24,373 nt of DNA from CAZNLL01 sp964573885 (lineage in GTDB: Bacteria > Desulfobacterota > DSM-4660 > Desulfatiglandales > Desulfatiglandaceae), in NCBI GenBank assembly GCA_964573885.1, contig CAZNLL010000049.1, positions 1-24,373 of the forward strand, in the 5' to 3' direction. How positions within the stretch are numbered: position 1 is the first letter of the stretch; every line of letters begins with the position of its first letter. Shown here in pieces: positions 1-7,282 of this stretch. Under the pieces are notes generated by a model. The model was not told the origin of the DNA. It was given only the letters and a program-made list of their open reading frames with translations, and did not search any database. A program made the position numbers and the translations under genes.

Positions 1-265
1 GCATTTCCATGAGCTCTCCACCCTCAGAAGGCGTGGTTTCCATAAAATAGGCCAGGTTTTCAGGGACTTTTTGCGTGGAGTAAAGGACGGTGTCTATACG
101 GTTTACCGTGGCCTGGGCAAGGTTTCTCGCATTTTTCTCGATGTTTTTTACGATAACCTGCCTGGAGAAATTATAATTATACCAGAATATGGAAAGAAAG
201 ATGATTGTGCTGCTTGCCAGAATGAGAAAGCTGAGTTTAAACGCTATTCCTCTATTTCTAATCAT
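1..265 (-). CDS. Membrane-anchored sensor protein, N-terminal part only (probable RsbU/SpoIIE-type phosphatase)
   Basis: The reverse strand opens at an ATG at 265 and stays open to the window edge, giving about 88 codons; the C-terminus lies outside. The protein begins MIRNRGIAFKLSFLILASS. It has a short basic cytoplasmic tail and one membrane helix at about residues 9-29. The start of an extracytoplasmic helical region follows, containing KVPENLAYFME. The start codon overlaps the stop of the preceding binding-protein gene (ATGATTAG, 8 bp), so translation is probably coupled. This N-terminus resembles the anchor of sensor phosphatases in which a periplasmic Cache-like domain is followed by HAMP and a SpoIIE/PP2C domain. 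A STAS antagonist gene just upstream in the operon fits that reading. The catalytic domain is not visible, so a histidine kinase or cyclase remains possible. Confidence 0.6.
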   Translation of the reverse strand, partial: MIRNRGIAFKLSFLILASSTIIFLSIFWYNYNFSRQVIVKNIEKNARNLAQATVNRIDTVLYSTQKVPENLAYFMETTPSEGGELMEM

Positions 266-1241
266 AAGGGGTGCACTTTCGGTAGAAGGTGTCCATAGGA
301 GGAATGGATTGTATCAAATCATTGCCCTTTAATCCCTTGGCCACTCGGTAATAGTCCTGGGCCAGCAGGACACCTGGAGGGGTATCCGAAGCCTCGGGAA
401 ACATGAGGTCTTTCATTCTTTCAAGCATCCATTTCTGGTGGACCCGGGTGGCGGGGATATGGGCCTCTTTAAGATTCTTCATGACTATATCCAAGGCCTC
501 TTGAGGGTGCGCAAAGGCGTATTTCCACCCTTCAATGGATGCCTCCACAAAGGATTTGCACAGGGCGGGATCCTTCAGATAGGTCTCTTCAAGGGTGTAA
601 ATACCGTCTTCTGGAAAGTTGAGGCCGTGTTTGTGGAAGAAGAATGTCGTCAGTTCATCAGGATTAAGACCGCAATTGAGGATGGTATGGTATTCATTGT
701 ACCACATGGCCGAGGCCACATCGACACCGTTGCGAAGGAAGAGATTAACGGAATAAGACTGCCGAATGATCTTTGCCTCGATGCCGTATTTTTTTAAAAA
801 GGCCCTCGGTTGAATTTGAAAGACAGGTCCCCAAAGCCCCACCTTTTTGCCGTTGATGTCGTGGGGCTCCTTGATGCCGCTCGATTTTTTTGCCACCAGC
901 ATCAGGGCGGAATGCTGGAGCATCTGGGCGATATTGAGGACCCTTACTCCCCGGTCCTTCATCTGTATTCCAGTGGAGAGCCATAGAGTGGCGAAGTCCG
1001 CCTTTCCGCTCTCCAAGAGATCGGAAGGCGGGTGATTGGGACCCCCGGTGATGATGGTGAGATCAATACCGTATCTCTTATAGATACCCCGCTCAAGGGC
1101 CGTGTAATAACCGGCAAACTGGGCCTGAGGAACCCACTGGGGGATGAAAGAGGCCTTCTTCAGGGGCTGAGCCGGGGCCCACCAAGGGATACCTACAAGG
1201 AGCAAGAGGGCTGTAAGAAATATGGCTATACATCTTTTCAT
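258..1241 (-). CDS. NMT1/THI5-like (SsuA-type) periplasmic substrate-binding protein
   Basis: This 327-residue protein has a signal peptide (MKRCIAIFLTALLLLVGIPW followed by WAPAQ). A type II periplasmic binding fold of the NMT1/THI5/SsuA family comes next. Supporting stretches are FIPQWVPQAQFAGYYTALERG near residue 32, YGIDLTIITGG, and DFATLWLSTGIQMKDRG. Family members bind thiamine precursors, sulfonates, nitrate-like or aromatic small molecules and deliver them to an ABC permease. No permease or ATPase gene is next to it. It sits between a STAS-domain gene and a membrane sensor gene that overlaps it by 8 bp. The inference is that it may act as the ligand-sensing partner of that sensor instead of in transport. 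The start at 1241 is followed directly by the signal peptide; a GGAG lies about 10 nt upstream. The ligand is unknown. Confidence 0.85.
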   Translation of the reverse strand: MKRCIAIFLTALLLLVGIPWWAPAQPLKKASFIPQWVPQAQFAGYYTALERGIYKRYGIDLTIITGGPNHPPSDLLESGKADFATLWLSTGIQMKDRGVRVLNIAQMLQHSALMLVAKKSSGIKEPHDINGKKVGLWGPVFQIQPRAFLKKYGIEAKIIRQSYSVNLFLRNGVDVASAMWYNEYHTILNCGLNPDELTTFFFHKHGLNFPEDGIYTLEETYLKDPALCKSFVEASIEGWKYAFAHPQEALDIVMKNLKEAHIPATRVHQKWMLERMKDLMFPEASDTPPGVLLAQDYYRVAKGLKGNDLIQSIPPMDTFYRKCTPYD

Positions 1242-1314
1242 CGGCTAAAGACTTCTCCGCTCCGGGATCACTCGGCTCATCCTTTTGACCCTTCAAGCAG
1301 GGCCCGCGAGGTCT

Positions 1315-1650
1315 TCAGCCTTGTGAAAGGGCCGCATCAACAGAGTCGTATATAGGAATGATTGAGCTGAATCCCGAAATCTCGAATACTTCTTTTACGG
1401 TTTCCTGTAAGGCGGCCAGTAGAATTTGACCGTCCTTGGCCTTCAGCTTCTTGGCTGCAACGAGAAAGCTCCTGAGGCCGGCGCTGCTGATATAATCAAG
1501 TTCTCCGAGATCAACGACAAAATGGGTTTCTCCTTCATCCATCCAATCGCCCAGACGCTTTTCAAAATCCGGGGCCGAAACGGCGTCCATTCTACCCCTA
1601 ACAGATATAATCTTGGCGTTCCCTTTCTTTCCTCCGTCAGTAATGTCCAT
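1315..1650 (-). CDS. STAS-domain anti-sigma-factor antagonist (RsbV/SpoIIAA-like)
   Basis: This is a single STAS domain of 111 residues, the usual length for a free-standing antagonist. Family members bind an anti-sigma kinase when unphosphorylated and are switched off by serine phosphorylation; a PP2C-type phosphatase resets them. The phosphorylation loop reads DLGELDYISSAGLRSFL. Ser56 (second Ser of SSAGL) aligns with the regulatory Ser of RsbV and SpoIIAA. I chose ATG 1650 over a GTG six bases upstream because GGAGG lies five bases before the ATG and abuts the GTG. It lies 49 nt after the histidine kinase gene and ahead of the binding protein and the putative phosphatase. No RsbW-type serine kinase or sigma factor is in the window, so the output is unknown. 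Confidence 0.9.
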   Translation of the reverse strand: MDITDGGKKGNAKIISVRGRMDAVSAPDFEKRLGDWMDEGETHFVVDLGELDYISSAGLRSFLVAAKKLKAKDGQILLAALQETVKEVFEISGFSSIIPIYDSVDAALSQG

Positions 1651-1699
1651 CTTCACCTCCTTGAGTCGTATAAATAAGTCGGGGCCCCAAAACTGATTT

Positions 1700-2992
1700 T
1701 TATCCGCCCGACTGTTCCGCGGCCTTGAAGGTCAGCGTGAAACATGTCCCTCCTGAACCAAAGCAGGCCTTCCTATCTTTTACATGAGGGCACCTTTCAA
1801 TCACGCCGGGGCAGATGTCATCCTCACCGGGGATGTGTGGGCACCGCGTGCTGGTGAATTCCACCTGAAAGCCATAAACCTCTGCGAATATTTTAAGCCG
1901 TAAGAGATCCAAACCTTTACCCCCGGCACCAAAATAAAAGGGTTTTTTGGTGGTATAGAGATCCGTATCCTTTGAATGATAGAAACCCCCGAAGATCTGT
2001 TTTTGGCTTTCCCGGGTGATCCCCACGCCCGTGTCTTTGATGAGGAGTTGAATATCTCCCGGCCCACCCGTTAGGGATACTTCCACCTCGCCTTGATCCG
2101 GAGTATTTTCAATCGCATTCTTGAGCAGGCCGATAAGGGCCTTTTCGAGGACCTCCGGATCAATCTTGATTGTAGGATTTTCGTCCACTCTGGTGATGAG
2201 GACAACCTGCCGATGGGATGACCGTTCTTTTGCAGAATCCACGGCCTGGAGGGCATAATCCCCAAGTTTTACATCCTGAACACTGGACTTTGTAATGTGA
2301 AAAAAGTGGTCGATTTTTCCTTTCAAGAAGTGGAGTGCCTCGCTGTAGACCGGGTCTTCTTCAGCAAGCATTTCAACAAGGTCAAGGGCCTGTTGTACCG
2401 AGGGCAATGCATTATATCTTTCCTGGAAGGCTCTCTGCTTGACGATGTCTTCAACCTCCAGTTGAATGTCCTGGAGCCTTTCCAGGTTTCTCTGAATTCT
2501 TGCAAGGGCCTTGGCATTCTCCGGTGATGTTAGTCTCTTTGATGAAGCCAGGATAATAGACAAAGGGGTCCTGAGTTCGTGCGATAGGTGATCCAAGACC
2601 CTCTGACGGGCACGGTCCAAGGCCTTGAAGTGAGTGATGTCTTTGAAAACGACCACAATGCCCGCATCCTGTGTCTCCAGGGAATCGGATCTCAAAAAGG
2701 AAGTGGTCACAGCCAGGTCAAGCCTCGTTCCGTCATTTCGCATGAATGGGACTTCTCCGTAAAGCCTGGTCTCTCTATGCTGTATCCCGTTGAAGAGGAT
2801 ATCGTTGAATGCATCGTTTTCGGCTTTATCCATGAAGAGCTGGCCGTAGGTCCTGTCTCGCGTCTTTTCAGGTTGGAGGCCGAGTATTTCAGAAGCTGCC
2901 GGGTTCATGTGGGTAATATAACCCCGGAAGTTAAATACGATAAGTCCGTCACTCATGCTTTCTATGATGGCTGAGGAGATATTTTTTTCCAT
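1700..2992 (-). CDS. Cytosolic PAS-domain sensor histidine kinase with a Cys-rich C-terminal insert
   Basis: This is a 430-residue kinase without membrane helices. A PAS domain spans about residues 5-125 (IESMSDGLIVFNFRGYITHM to VVVFKDITHFKAL). The HisKA H-box is DHLSHELRTPLSI near residue 140. HATPase motifs follow in order: N-box LLKNAIENTPDQG, G1 DTGVGI, F-box FGGFYH, and G2 GAGGKGLDL. Between the last two strands of the ATPase fold there is an extra segment of about 30 residues with cysteines 384, 394, 401, 410 and 417, two of them in Cys-Pro-His motifs. The segment could bind a metal or Fe-S centre or act as a redox switch; that is inference. No response regulator gene is adjacent, so the phosphotransfer partner is unknown. 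It is probably co-transcribed with the STAS gene. Confidence 0.9.
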   Translation of the reverse strand: MEKNISSAIIESMSDGLIVFNFRGYITHMNPAASEILGLQPEKTRDRTYGQLFMDKAENDAFNDILFNGIQHRETRLYGEVPFMRNDGTRLDLAVTTSFLRSDSLETQDAGIVVVFKDITHFKALDRARQRVLDHLSHELRTPLSIILASSKRLTSPENAKALARIQRNLERLQDIQLEVEDIVKQRAFQERYNALPSVQQALDLVEMLAEEDPVYSEALHFLKGKIDHFFHITKSSVQDVKLGDYALQAVDSAKERSSHRQVVLITRVDENPTIKIDPEVLEKALIGLLKNAIENTPDQGEVEVSLTGGPGDIQLLIKDTGVGITRESQKQIFGGFYHSKDTDLYTTKKPFYFGAGGKGLDLLRLKIFAEVYGFQVEFTSTRCPHIPGEDDICPGVIERCPHVKDRKACFGSGGTCFTLTFKAAEQSGG

Positions 2993-3104
2993 GTCCCCTG
3001 AGTTCCCGGCGCGCAGATTTTATCGCCCTTCAATACACTATTCCCCCAATGGGGGTCAATGCCCTTTTCACCGTCACTGACCAGGGCTCCATCTCATATT
3101 GATC

Positions 3105-3131
3105 ATTTTATTTCCCTGCTTTATTGATCAA
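3105..3131 (-). promoter_or_regulatory. Possible promoter for the histidine kinase operon
   Basis: On the minus strand TTGATC (3131-3126) is followed after 15 bp by TAAAAT (3110-3105), a five-of-six match to the -10 consensus. The spacer is short. The direct repeats TATTGATCA at 3097-3105 and 3122-3130 overlap its two ends and could bind a regulator. It lies about 110 nt before the kinase start. Confidence 0.25.
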
Positions 3132-3195
3132 ATTTGACCACGAAAGGAAATCACCGGCGGGAGGGGATCAGCTTAAGGGAAGAAAAATCCACGCA

Positions 3196-3903
3196 CTACT
3201 TGTGCTTGTCCGCAGATGCGAGGAATTTTTTCAAGGCCTGGTAGTCCTTCTGGGAGATCTCCCGGAACTTCACCCCCATCCCCGCCGGTTTCCGGGGTTT
3301 GCTATCTTCAGGATTTCGGGTCCAAATAACCTCACACTTGACTTCCAAGGGCACTGAAAGGCCCGGGAGCTCCAATTTCAACTGGAACTCGGCGCCTGCA
3401 TCCAAGGGTGTATCCGCCTTAATGAAGAGCCCGCCGGTGCTTGCGTTGGCGGTATAAGCCTGGATAAAGGCCTGGCGGTCTTTAAAGGTGAGGGAAAGGG
3501 ATTTAGGGACCCGGGGCTCTCTTGGAACCTTGAAGTCACAGGCCCGTTCAAGGGTGGCTTGGAACCTTTTGGTCATGGTTTGGATGACGGTCCTGAAGGG
3601 TGAGGAGAGCTGGTTGAACTCCTTTTCGAAAACTTCTCGGTCAAGGAGACCGATGGTTGTCTTGTCCACCGCTCTGGCCGTGGCGGTGCGCTTTATCCCG
3701 CCGATAAAACCCAACTCGCCGAAGATTTCCCCCGGTTTCAGGATTTCCAAAAGGCGTCTTTTTCCTGCGATGTTCTTTGAGATCTCCACAGATCCTTCAA
3801 TAACGACATATACCCAGTCGCCGGAGCTGCCTTCCTTGAAAATAATTTCGCCGGGATCATAAGTTTCCTCTTGAGCGATATTGAACCTGTGGTGAACGTC
3901 CAT
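3196..3903 (-). CDS. Cyclic-nucleotide-binding domain fused to a PilZ-like domain
   Basis: The 235-residue protein has a CNB/CRP-type domain at about residues 8-115. It includes YDPGEIIFKEGSSGDWVYVV and the phosphate-binding cassette FGELGFIGGIKRTATARA (Glu63, Arg72), so cyclic-nucleotide binding is plausible. A PilZ-like domain covers about 125-230. It has the NASTGGLFI segment (Asn153, Ser155, Gly158), which matches the D/NxSxxG motif. The upstream arginine motif is RxxR (Arg128, Arg131) instead of RxxxR, so c-di-GMP binding is uncertain; the domain resembles the divergent PilZ family described from myxobacteria. There is no helix-turn-helix, so it is not a CRP-type transcription factor. 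It may couple a nucleotide signal to a protein partner. AAAGG lies seven bases before ATG 3903. Confidence 0.85.
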   Translation of the reverse strand: MDVHHRFNIAQEETYDPGEIIFKEGSSGDWVYVVIEGSVEISKNIAGKRRLLEILKPGEIFGELGFIGGIKRTATARAVDKTTIGLLDREVFEKEFNQLSSPFRTVIQTMTKRFQATLERACDFKVPREPRVPKSLSLTFKDRQAFIQAYTANASTGGLFIKADTPLDAGAEFQLKLELPGLSVPLEVKCEVIWTRNPEDSKPRKPAGMGVKFREISQKDYQALKKFLASADKHK

Positions 3904-3983
3904 TCGGTTGCCTTTCTGGGAGAATTTCTTGTTCGAGTAATGATCTCGATTCCCCCCTATTTGTTTCCGCGGTCACCTGCAAG

Positions 3984-3999
3984 TGGATAAGATTATCCA
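3984..3999. promoter_or_regulatory. Operator-like dyad TGGATAA-GA-TTATCCA
   Basis: This is a perfect 7-2-7 inverted repeat. It lies about 10 bp downstream of the minus-strand -10 element at 4014-4009, so it would cover the early transcribed region of the CNB-PilZ gene. No regulator can be assigned. Confidence 0.35.
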
Positions 4000-4008
4000 T
4001 AAAAACCT

Positions 4009-4037
4009 AATATAAACTAAAGGTTGAAAACAGGCAA
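4009..4037 (-). promoter_or_regulatory. Sigma70-like promoter for the CNB-PilZ gene
   Basis: On the minus strand TTGCCT (4037-4032) is separated by 17 bp from TATATT (4014-4009). The -10 matches consensus at five of six positions and the -35 at four of six. It is about 105 bp upstream of the CNB-PilZ start. No equally good promoter was found for the divergent FHA gene in the rest of the 228-bp intergenic region. Confidence 0.45.
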
Positions 4038-4131
4038 TTAAATTTTCCGGACAAAAAAATGTGATTGACTCGCAGCTCCTTTTTATGGGAAAATACCAAT
4101 CGGGTTTTTATAAATCAGCAAAGATGAGATT

Positions 4132-5085
4132 ATGCCTAGGCTCTATATAATCACCGGGCAAGACAAGGGTAAGTCTTTTGACCTCCCCCGCGACCTCATT
4201 TTTATCGGCCGTTCTCCGGATAATGACATCCAGATTAATGATATCACGGTCTCGCGGCGGCATTTAAGGCTCAATAGGAATAAAGAGAGGTACTTTGTCA
4301 CTGACCTGGGGAGTAAAAACGGCACCTTCTTGAAAGGGAGGCGTATACCTGCTGGCCAGGCCTTTGAGATAGAGGAAGGGAGCTCTCTGGCCGTGGGTAA
4401 GGTGGTCCTGTCCATGGGCCGGCCTTACAACAAAGAGATGAAGCGGTGGCGGGTCATGGGCCTTAGAGGGGACGCCCTTTCCATTCAGGATTCCGTTGAT
4501 CTTCCCCATCCTCACAGCGGGCAGAGAGGGGGCTTTCAAGAGAACAGGCCCATGACCTCTCAGAAGAATATGGAATTTATTCATAAGGTGTCCACCGTAT
4601 TGATGCGTTCGTCGGACATCAAAAAGACCCTTGAAGAAATTCTGGATTCCATTTTCGAGCTCTTTAAGAGAATTGACAGAGGCCTGTTTATCCTTATTGA
4701 CGATGAGTCAAAAGAGGTCTTGGGGGTCATTTCAAAGCGGGACAAGGAAGAGCCTGAGAAGATCAGGCCATACAGCCGCACCATTGTGAACCGGGTGGTT
4801 CAGGAAGAACGGGCCGTGGTCATGCTGGATACTTCCGAAGAAGACAAGGCCAATCTTTCGGAGAGCATGGAGTTGATGAATATTAGGTCCGTCATGTGTG
4901 TCCCCCTGATTAGCCGGTCCACGGTTCGTGGGGTGATTTACGTGGACTCCTTGGACAGGCCCCATGGATTCCGCAAGGATGATTTGTCACTGCTCACCGC
5001 GCTGAGCAGTCCGGCCGCCATGGCCATTGAAAATGCCGCCCTCTACGGCGATCTGGAAAGGATCATGGCACAGAGACCCCATTGA
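4132..5085 (+). CDS. FHA-GAF domain signalling protein
   Basis: This is a 317-residue cytosolic protein. An N-terminal FHA domain (about residues 3-96) carries the phosphothreonine-binding signature: GRSPDNDI with Arg27, SRRH at 41-44, and SKNGT with Asn63. After a linker at about 97-145, a GAF domain fills about 148-312, from NMEFIHKVSTVLMRSSDIKK to LSSPAAMAIENAALY. FHA domains bind phosphothreonine peptides and GAF domains bind small ligands or dimerise. Proteins of this layout often continue into a cyclase, kinase or sigma54 activator domain, but this one stops right after the GAF helix, so it looks like an adaptor. Several alternatives for its partner remain open; no Ser/Thr kinase gene is nearby. 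The gene is divergent from the CNB-PilZ gene. The ribosome-binding site is weak. Confidence 0.85.
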   Translation: MPRLYIITGQDKGKSFDLPRDLIFIGRSPDNDIQINDITVSRRHLRLNRNKERYFVTDLGSKNGTFLKGRRIPAGQAFEIEEGSSLAVGKVVLSMGRPYNKEMKRWRVMGLRGDALSIQDSVDLPHPHSGQRGGFQENRPMTSQKNMEFIHKVSTVLMRSSDIKKTLEEILDSIFELFKRIDRGLFILIDDESKEVLGVISKRDKEEPEKIRPYSRTIVNRVVQEERAVVMLDTSEEDKANLSESMELMNIRSVMCVPLISRSTVRGVIYVDSLDRPHGFRKDDLSLLTALSSPAAMAIENAALYGDLERIMAQRPH

Positions 5086-5155
5086 TTTTTCCGCCCTCCA
5101 ACGCCCGGGTAGACCTTCCTCTTTTCCCCTTCAAGATTTCCCTTTCTGAAAAAGC

Positions 5156-5183
5156 TTGACAAGGTAAACATTTCCAATATATC
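5156..5183 (+). promoter_or_regulatory. Promoter of the GntR regulator gene
   Basis: A perfect TTGACA (5156-5161) is followed by a 16-bp spacer and TATATC (5178-5183). The operator-like palindrome at 5191-5202 starts seven bases after the -10, where a bound repressor would block initiation. This predicts autoregulation. Confidence 0.55.
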
Positions 5184-5190
5184 TAACAAA

Positions 5191-5202
5191 ATTGTTTACA
5201 AT
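5191..5202. promoter_or_regulatory. GntR-type operator ATTGTTTACAAT upstream of gntR
   Basis: Perfect 5-2-5 inverted repeat (ATTGT-TT-ACAAT). It is close to the TTGTNNACAA-like sites used by several FadR/FCD-type GntR regulators. Related sites occur at 6061-6072 and 9896-9919. Confidence 0.6.
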
Positions 5203-5322
5203 AACGCCGGGGGGTTTAAGCACTGGAAACACCCAAAGTGTTACAGGGTTTCTTTTTCAGTCCTTTGGGGTTATAAAAGCATAAAGGGGATTTCACCTCA
5301 TTCGTGTGAGAGCTTATTGATC

Positions 5323-6027
5323 ATGACACCCAAGGGCGGCACCAAAAAAACCATGTTTCAGGAGGAGGTGGATAAGGTCCTCCGAACGCTCCGTCATGAG
5401 ATTTACTCGGGCCTGCGGCTGCCCCGTGAACGGCTTGTGGAGAATGCCCTTGCTGAGCACTTTTCGGTCAGCCGTATGGTGATCCGGCAGGTTCTGAGCC
5501 ACCTCGAAAACGAGGGCCTGGTGGAAATTGAGCCCTATAAGGGGGCCAGGGTATCCGCCATATCCGTGGACCGGATCTTCGAGAGCTATCAGGTCTTGTC
5601 CATGCTGGAAGGGTTTGCCGCCATGCTGGCGGTTGATCGGTTCAACGAAAAGGACCTCACCAAGCTGCAGAAGGTGGTGGAAAAACAGGAGGCCCTGGAT
5701 ATTGATAATGTCAAGGAATGGCAGCGCCTCAACCAGAGTTTTCATAGGACCATCAATCTTAAGTGCGGGAATGAGAGGCTGATTCAACTTCTGCGACAGC
5801 ATGTCCAGTTTACCACTTACTGGTTCTTAGTGCTCTCCGCCCCGGGTCGTATCCCCAAGAATATCGAAGAGCATAAGGCGGTGATCCAGGCCTTTGCCCA
5901 AAAGGATGGAGAGCGGGCCAGAAAACTGGTGGAGAGGCATATTATGGGAGCGGGGGACTACCTGACCAAACACCTCCAAAAGACCATGCCCGTGGGCATG
6001 TTGCATCAAGAAATCGGGCCTTCCTGA
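5323..6027 (+). CDS. GntR family transcriptional regulator, FadR/FCD subfamily
   Basis: The protein has 234 residues from ATG 5323; a TTG two codons upstream is in frame but less likely. The N-terminal winged helix-turn-helix covers about residues 15-80 and includes the GntR signature LPRERLVENALAEHFSVSRM, followed by VIRQVLSHLENEGLVE. The C-terminal FCD ligand domain covers about 90-220. Its usual metal site is partly visible: NQSFHRTI (family D-x-x-x-H, here with Asn), EHKAVIQAF and VERHIMG. FCD regulators usually respond to carboxylic acids or acyl-CoAs and act as repressors. It directly precedes the dehydrogenase/CoA-transferase/TRAP genes, and similar palindromes stand before its own gene, the first dehydrogenase and the TRAP operon. 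Control of that block by the pathway substrate or its CoA ester is inferred. Confidence 0.9.
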   Translation: MTPKGGTKKTMFQEEVDKVLRTLRHEIYSGLRLPRERLVENALAEHFSVSRMVIRQVLSHLENEGLVEIEPYKGARVSAISVDRIFESYQVLSMLEGFAAMLAVDRFNEKDLTKLQKVVEKQEALDIDNVKEWQRLNQSFHRTINLKCGNERLIQLLRQHVQFTTYWFLVLSAPGRIPKNIEEHKAVIQAFAQKDGERARKLVERHIMGAGDYLTKHLQKTMPVGMLHQEIGPS

Positions 6028-6060
6028 TAATCAGATGAAGAGGCATTTTTTTTGATAACT

Positions 6061-6072
6061 ATTGTACGCAAT
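6061..6072. promoter_or_regulatory. GntR-type operator ATTGTACGCAAT upstream of the first acyl-CoA dehydrogenase
   Basis: The outer ATTG/CAAT arms match the sites before gntR and the TRAP genes. It lies 38 nt before the GTG start of the dehydrogenase gene. No clear sigma70 promoter was found beside it. A separate perfect 12-bp palindrome, AGCAATATTGCT, follows at 6079-6090. Confidence 0.5.
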
Positions 6073-6110
6073 TTTTCAAGCAATATTGCTAAACCTTAGA
6101 AAGGACAGTT

Positions 6111-7247
6111 GTGGACCCTTATTTCCAGGAGGAGCATTTCATCTTCAAAGAGCAGATCCGCCGTTTTTGCGAGGCGGAAATTGCGCCCCTGGTCAAGGAG
6201 GCCGAAAGGACCCAAACCTTCCCAAAGCAGCTCTTTCCCCGCATGGGGGAGCTGGGATATCTCTGCATCCGCTATCCCGAGGAATACGGGGGAGCCGGGG
6301 CCGACAAGATCACCGAGTGCATCCTGAGGGAGGAAATATCCAGGGTCTGTCAGGGAATAGCCAGCTCCCTCTCTGGGCACAGTCACTTGGCGACCTATCC
6401 CATCTTCCGTATAGGAACAGCGGCCCAAAAAAGGGACTACCTGATTCCGGCTGTCAAGGGGAAGAAGATCGGCGCCTTTGCCCTGAGCGAACCGGATGCC
6501 GGCTCTGACGTGAAATCCATTAAGAGTGGGGCCGTTAGAGAGGGAGACCGATACATCCTTCGGGGCTCCAAGACCTTCATCACCAACGCCCCCATAGCCG
6601 ACTACCTTTTGGTGTCGGCCTATACAGATCGAAGCAAGGGCTACCACGGGATCAGCCTGTTCCTTGTGGACAGGGATACGCCCGGGCTGGTCATCAACAA
6701 GCTGGAAAAGGAGGGGATTCGCTCATCGGATGCGGCGGAAGTGGCCTTTGAGGACTGCCCGATCCCCGGAAACTGCCTGTTGGGGGAAAAGGAAGGGACC
6801 TTCAATCTTATCATGGAGACCCTGAGCGAGGGGAGGATCGGGGTCTCGGCCAATATGGTGGGCGTGGCCCAGGCCGCCTACGAGGCGGCCTTGCGCTATG
6901 CCACAGAACGAATCCAGTTCGGTAAACCCATCGGCAAATTCCAGGCCGTTGCCCATAAACTGGCAGACATGGCCACCAACATTAGGGCGGCCCGTCTCAT
7001 GGTCCTTTCGGCGGCACACCTCCTGGACCAAGGGAAACCATGCATTTTTGAGGCGTCTACATGCAAGCTCTTTGCCTCGGAAACGGCGGTGAATACAGCC
7101 CGCGAAGCCATCCAGATCCACGGGGGCTATGGCATAATGAGCGAGTATCCGGTCTTCCGGTATTTGCGGGATGCCCTCGTCTATACCATTGGAGAGGGGA
7201 CTTCAGAGATCCAGCGAAACATTATCGCCAAACAGATCGGACTTTAG
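6111..7247 (+). CDS. Acyl-CoA dehydrogenase (first of four)
   Basis: This 378-residue flavoprotein would oxidise an acyl-CoA to the 2,3-enoyl-CoA and pass electrons to ETF. The three family domains are visible. The middle-domain signature is FALSEPDAGSDVKS. The C-terminal helical domain contains QIHGGYGIMSEYPVFRYLRD. The catalytic base is in the normal position, Glu362 of GEGTSEIQ. The start is GTG 6111, with AAGGA five bases before it. It resembles the dehydrogenase at 13045-14187; both share DKITECI near residue 65 and IGAFALxEPDxGSD. It heads a tight plus-strand cluster with the CoA-transferase 35 nt behind. The acyl substrate cannot be read from the sequence. No ETF gene is in the window. 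Confidence 0.92.
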   Translation: MDPYFQEEHFIFKEQIRRFCEAEIAPLVKEAERTQTFPKQLFPRMGELGYLCIRYPEEYGGAGADKITECILREEISRVCQGIASSLSGHSHLATYPIFRIGTAAQKRDYLIPAVKGKKIGAFALSEPDAGSDVKSIKSGAVREGDRYILRGSKTFITNAPIADYLLVSAYTDRSKGYHGISLFLVDRDTPGLVINKLEKEGIRSSDAAEVAFEDCPIPGNCLLGEKEGTFNLIMETLSEGRIGVSANMVGVAQAAYEAALRYATERIQFGKPIGKFQAVAHKLADMATNIRAARLMVLSAAHLLDQGKPCIFEASTCKLFASETAVNTAREAIQIHGGYGIMSEYPVFRYLRDALVYTIGEGTSEIQRNIIAKQIGL

Positions 7248-7282
7248 GCCGTCTTTCTCTCCGCAAATAGGAGCCCCTGTCC

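Noticed and set aside
258..1241. Component of an ABC uptake system
   Set aside because: No permease or ATPase gene is adjacent in the visible sequence; both neighbours are signalling genes.
4065..4094. Plus-strand promoter for the FHA-GAF gene starting at TTGACT
   Set aside because: No acceptable -10 at 15-19 bp; TATGGG lies only 13 bp away.
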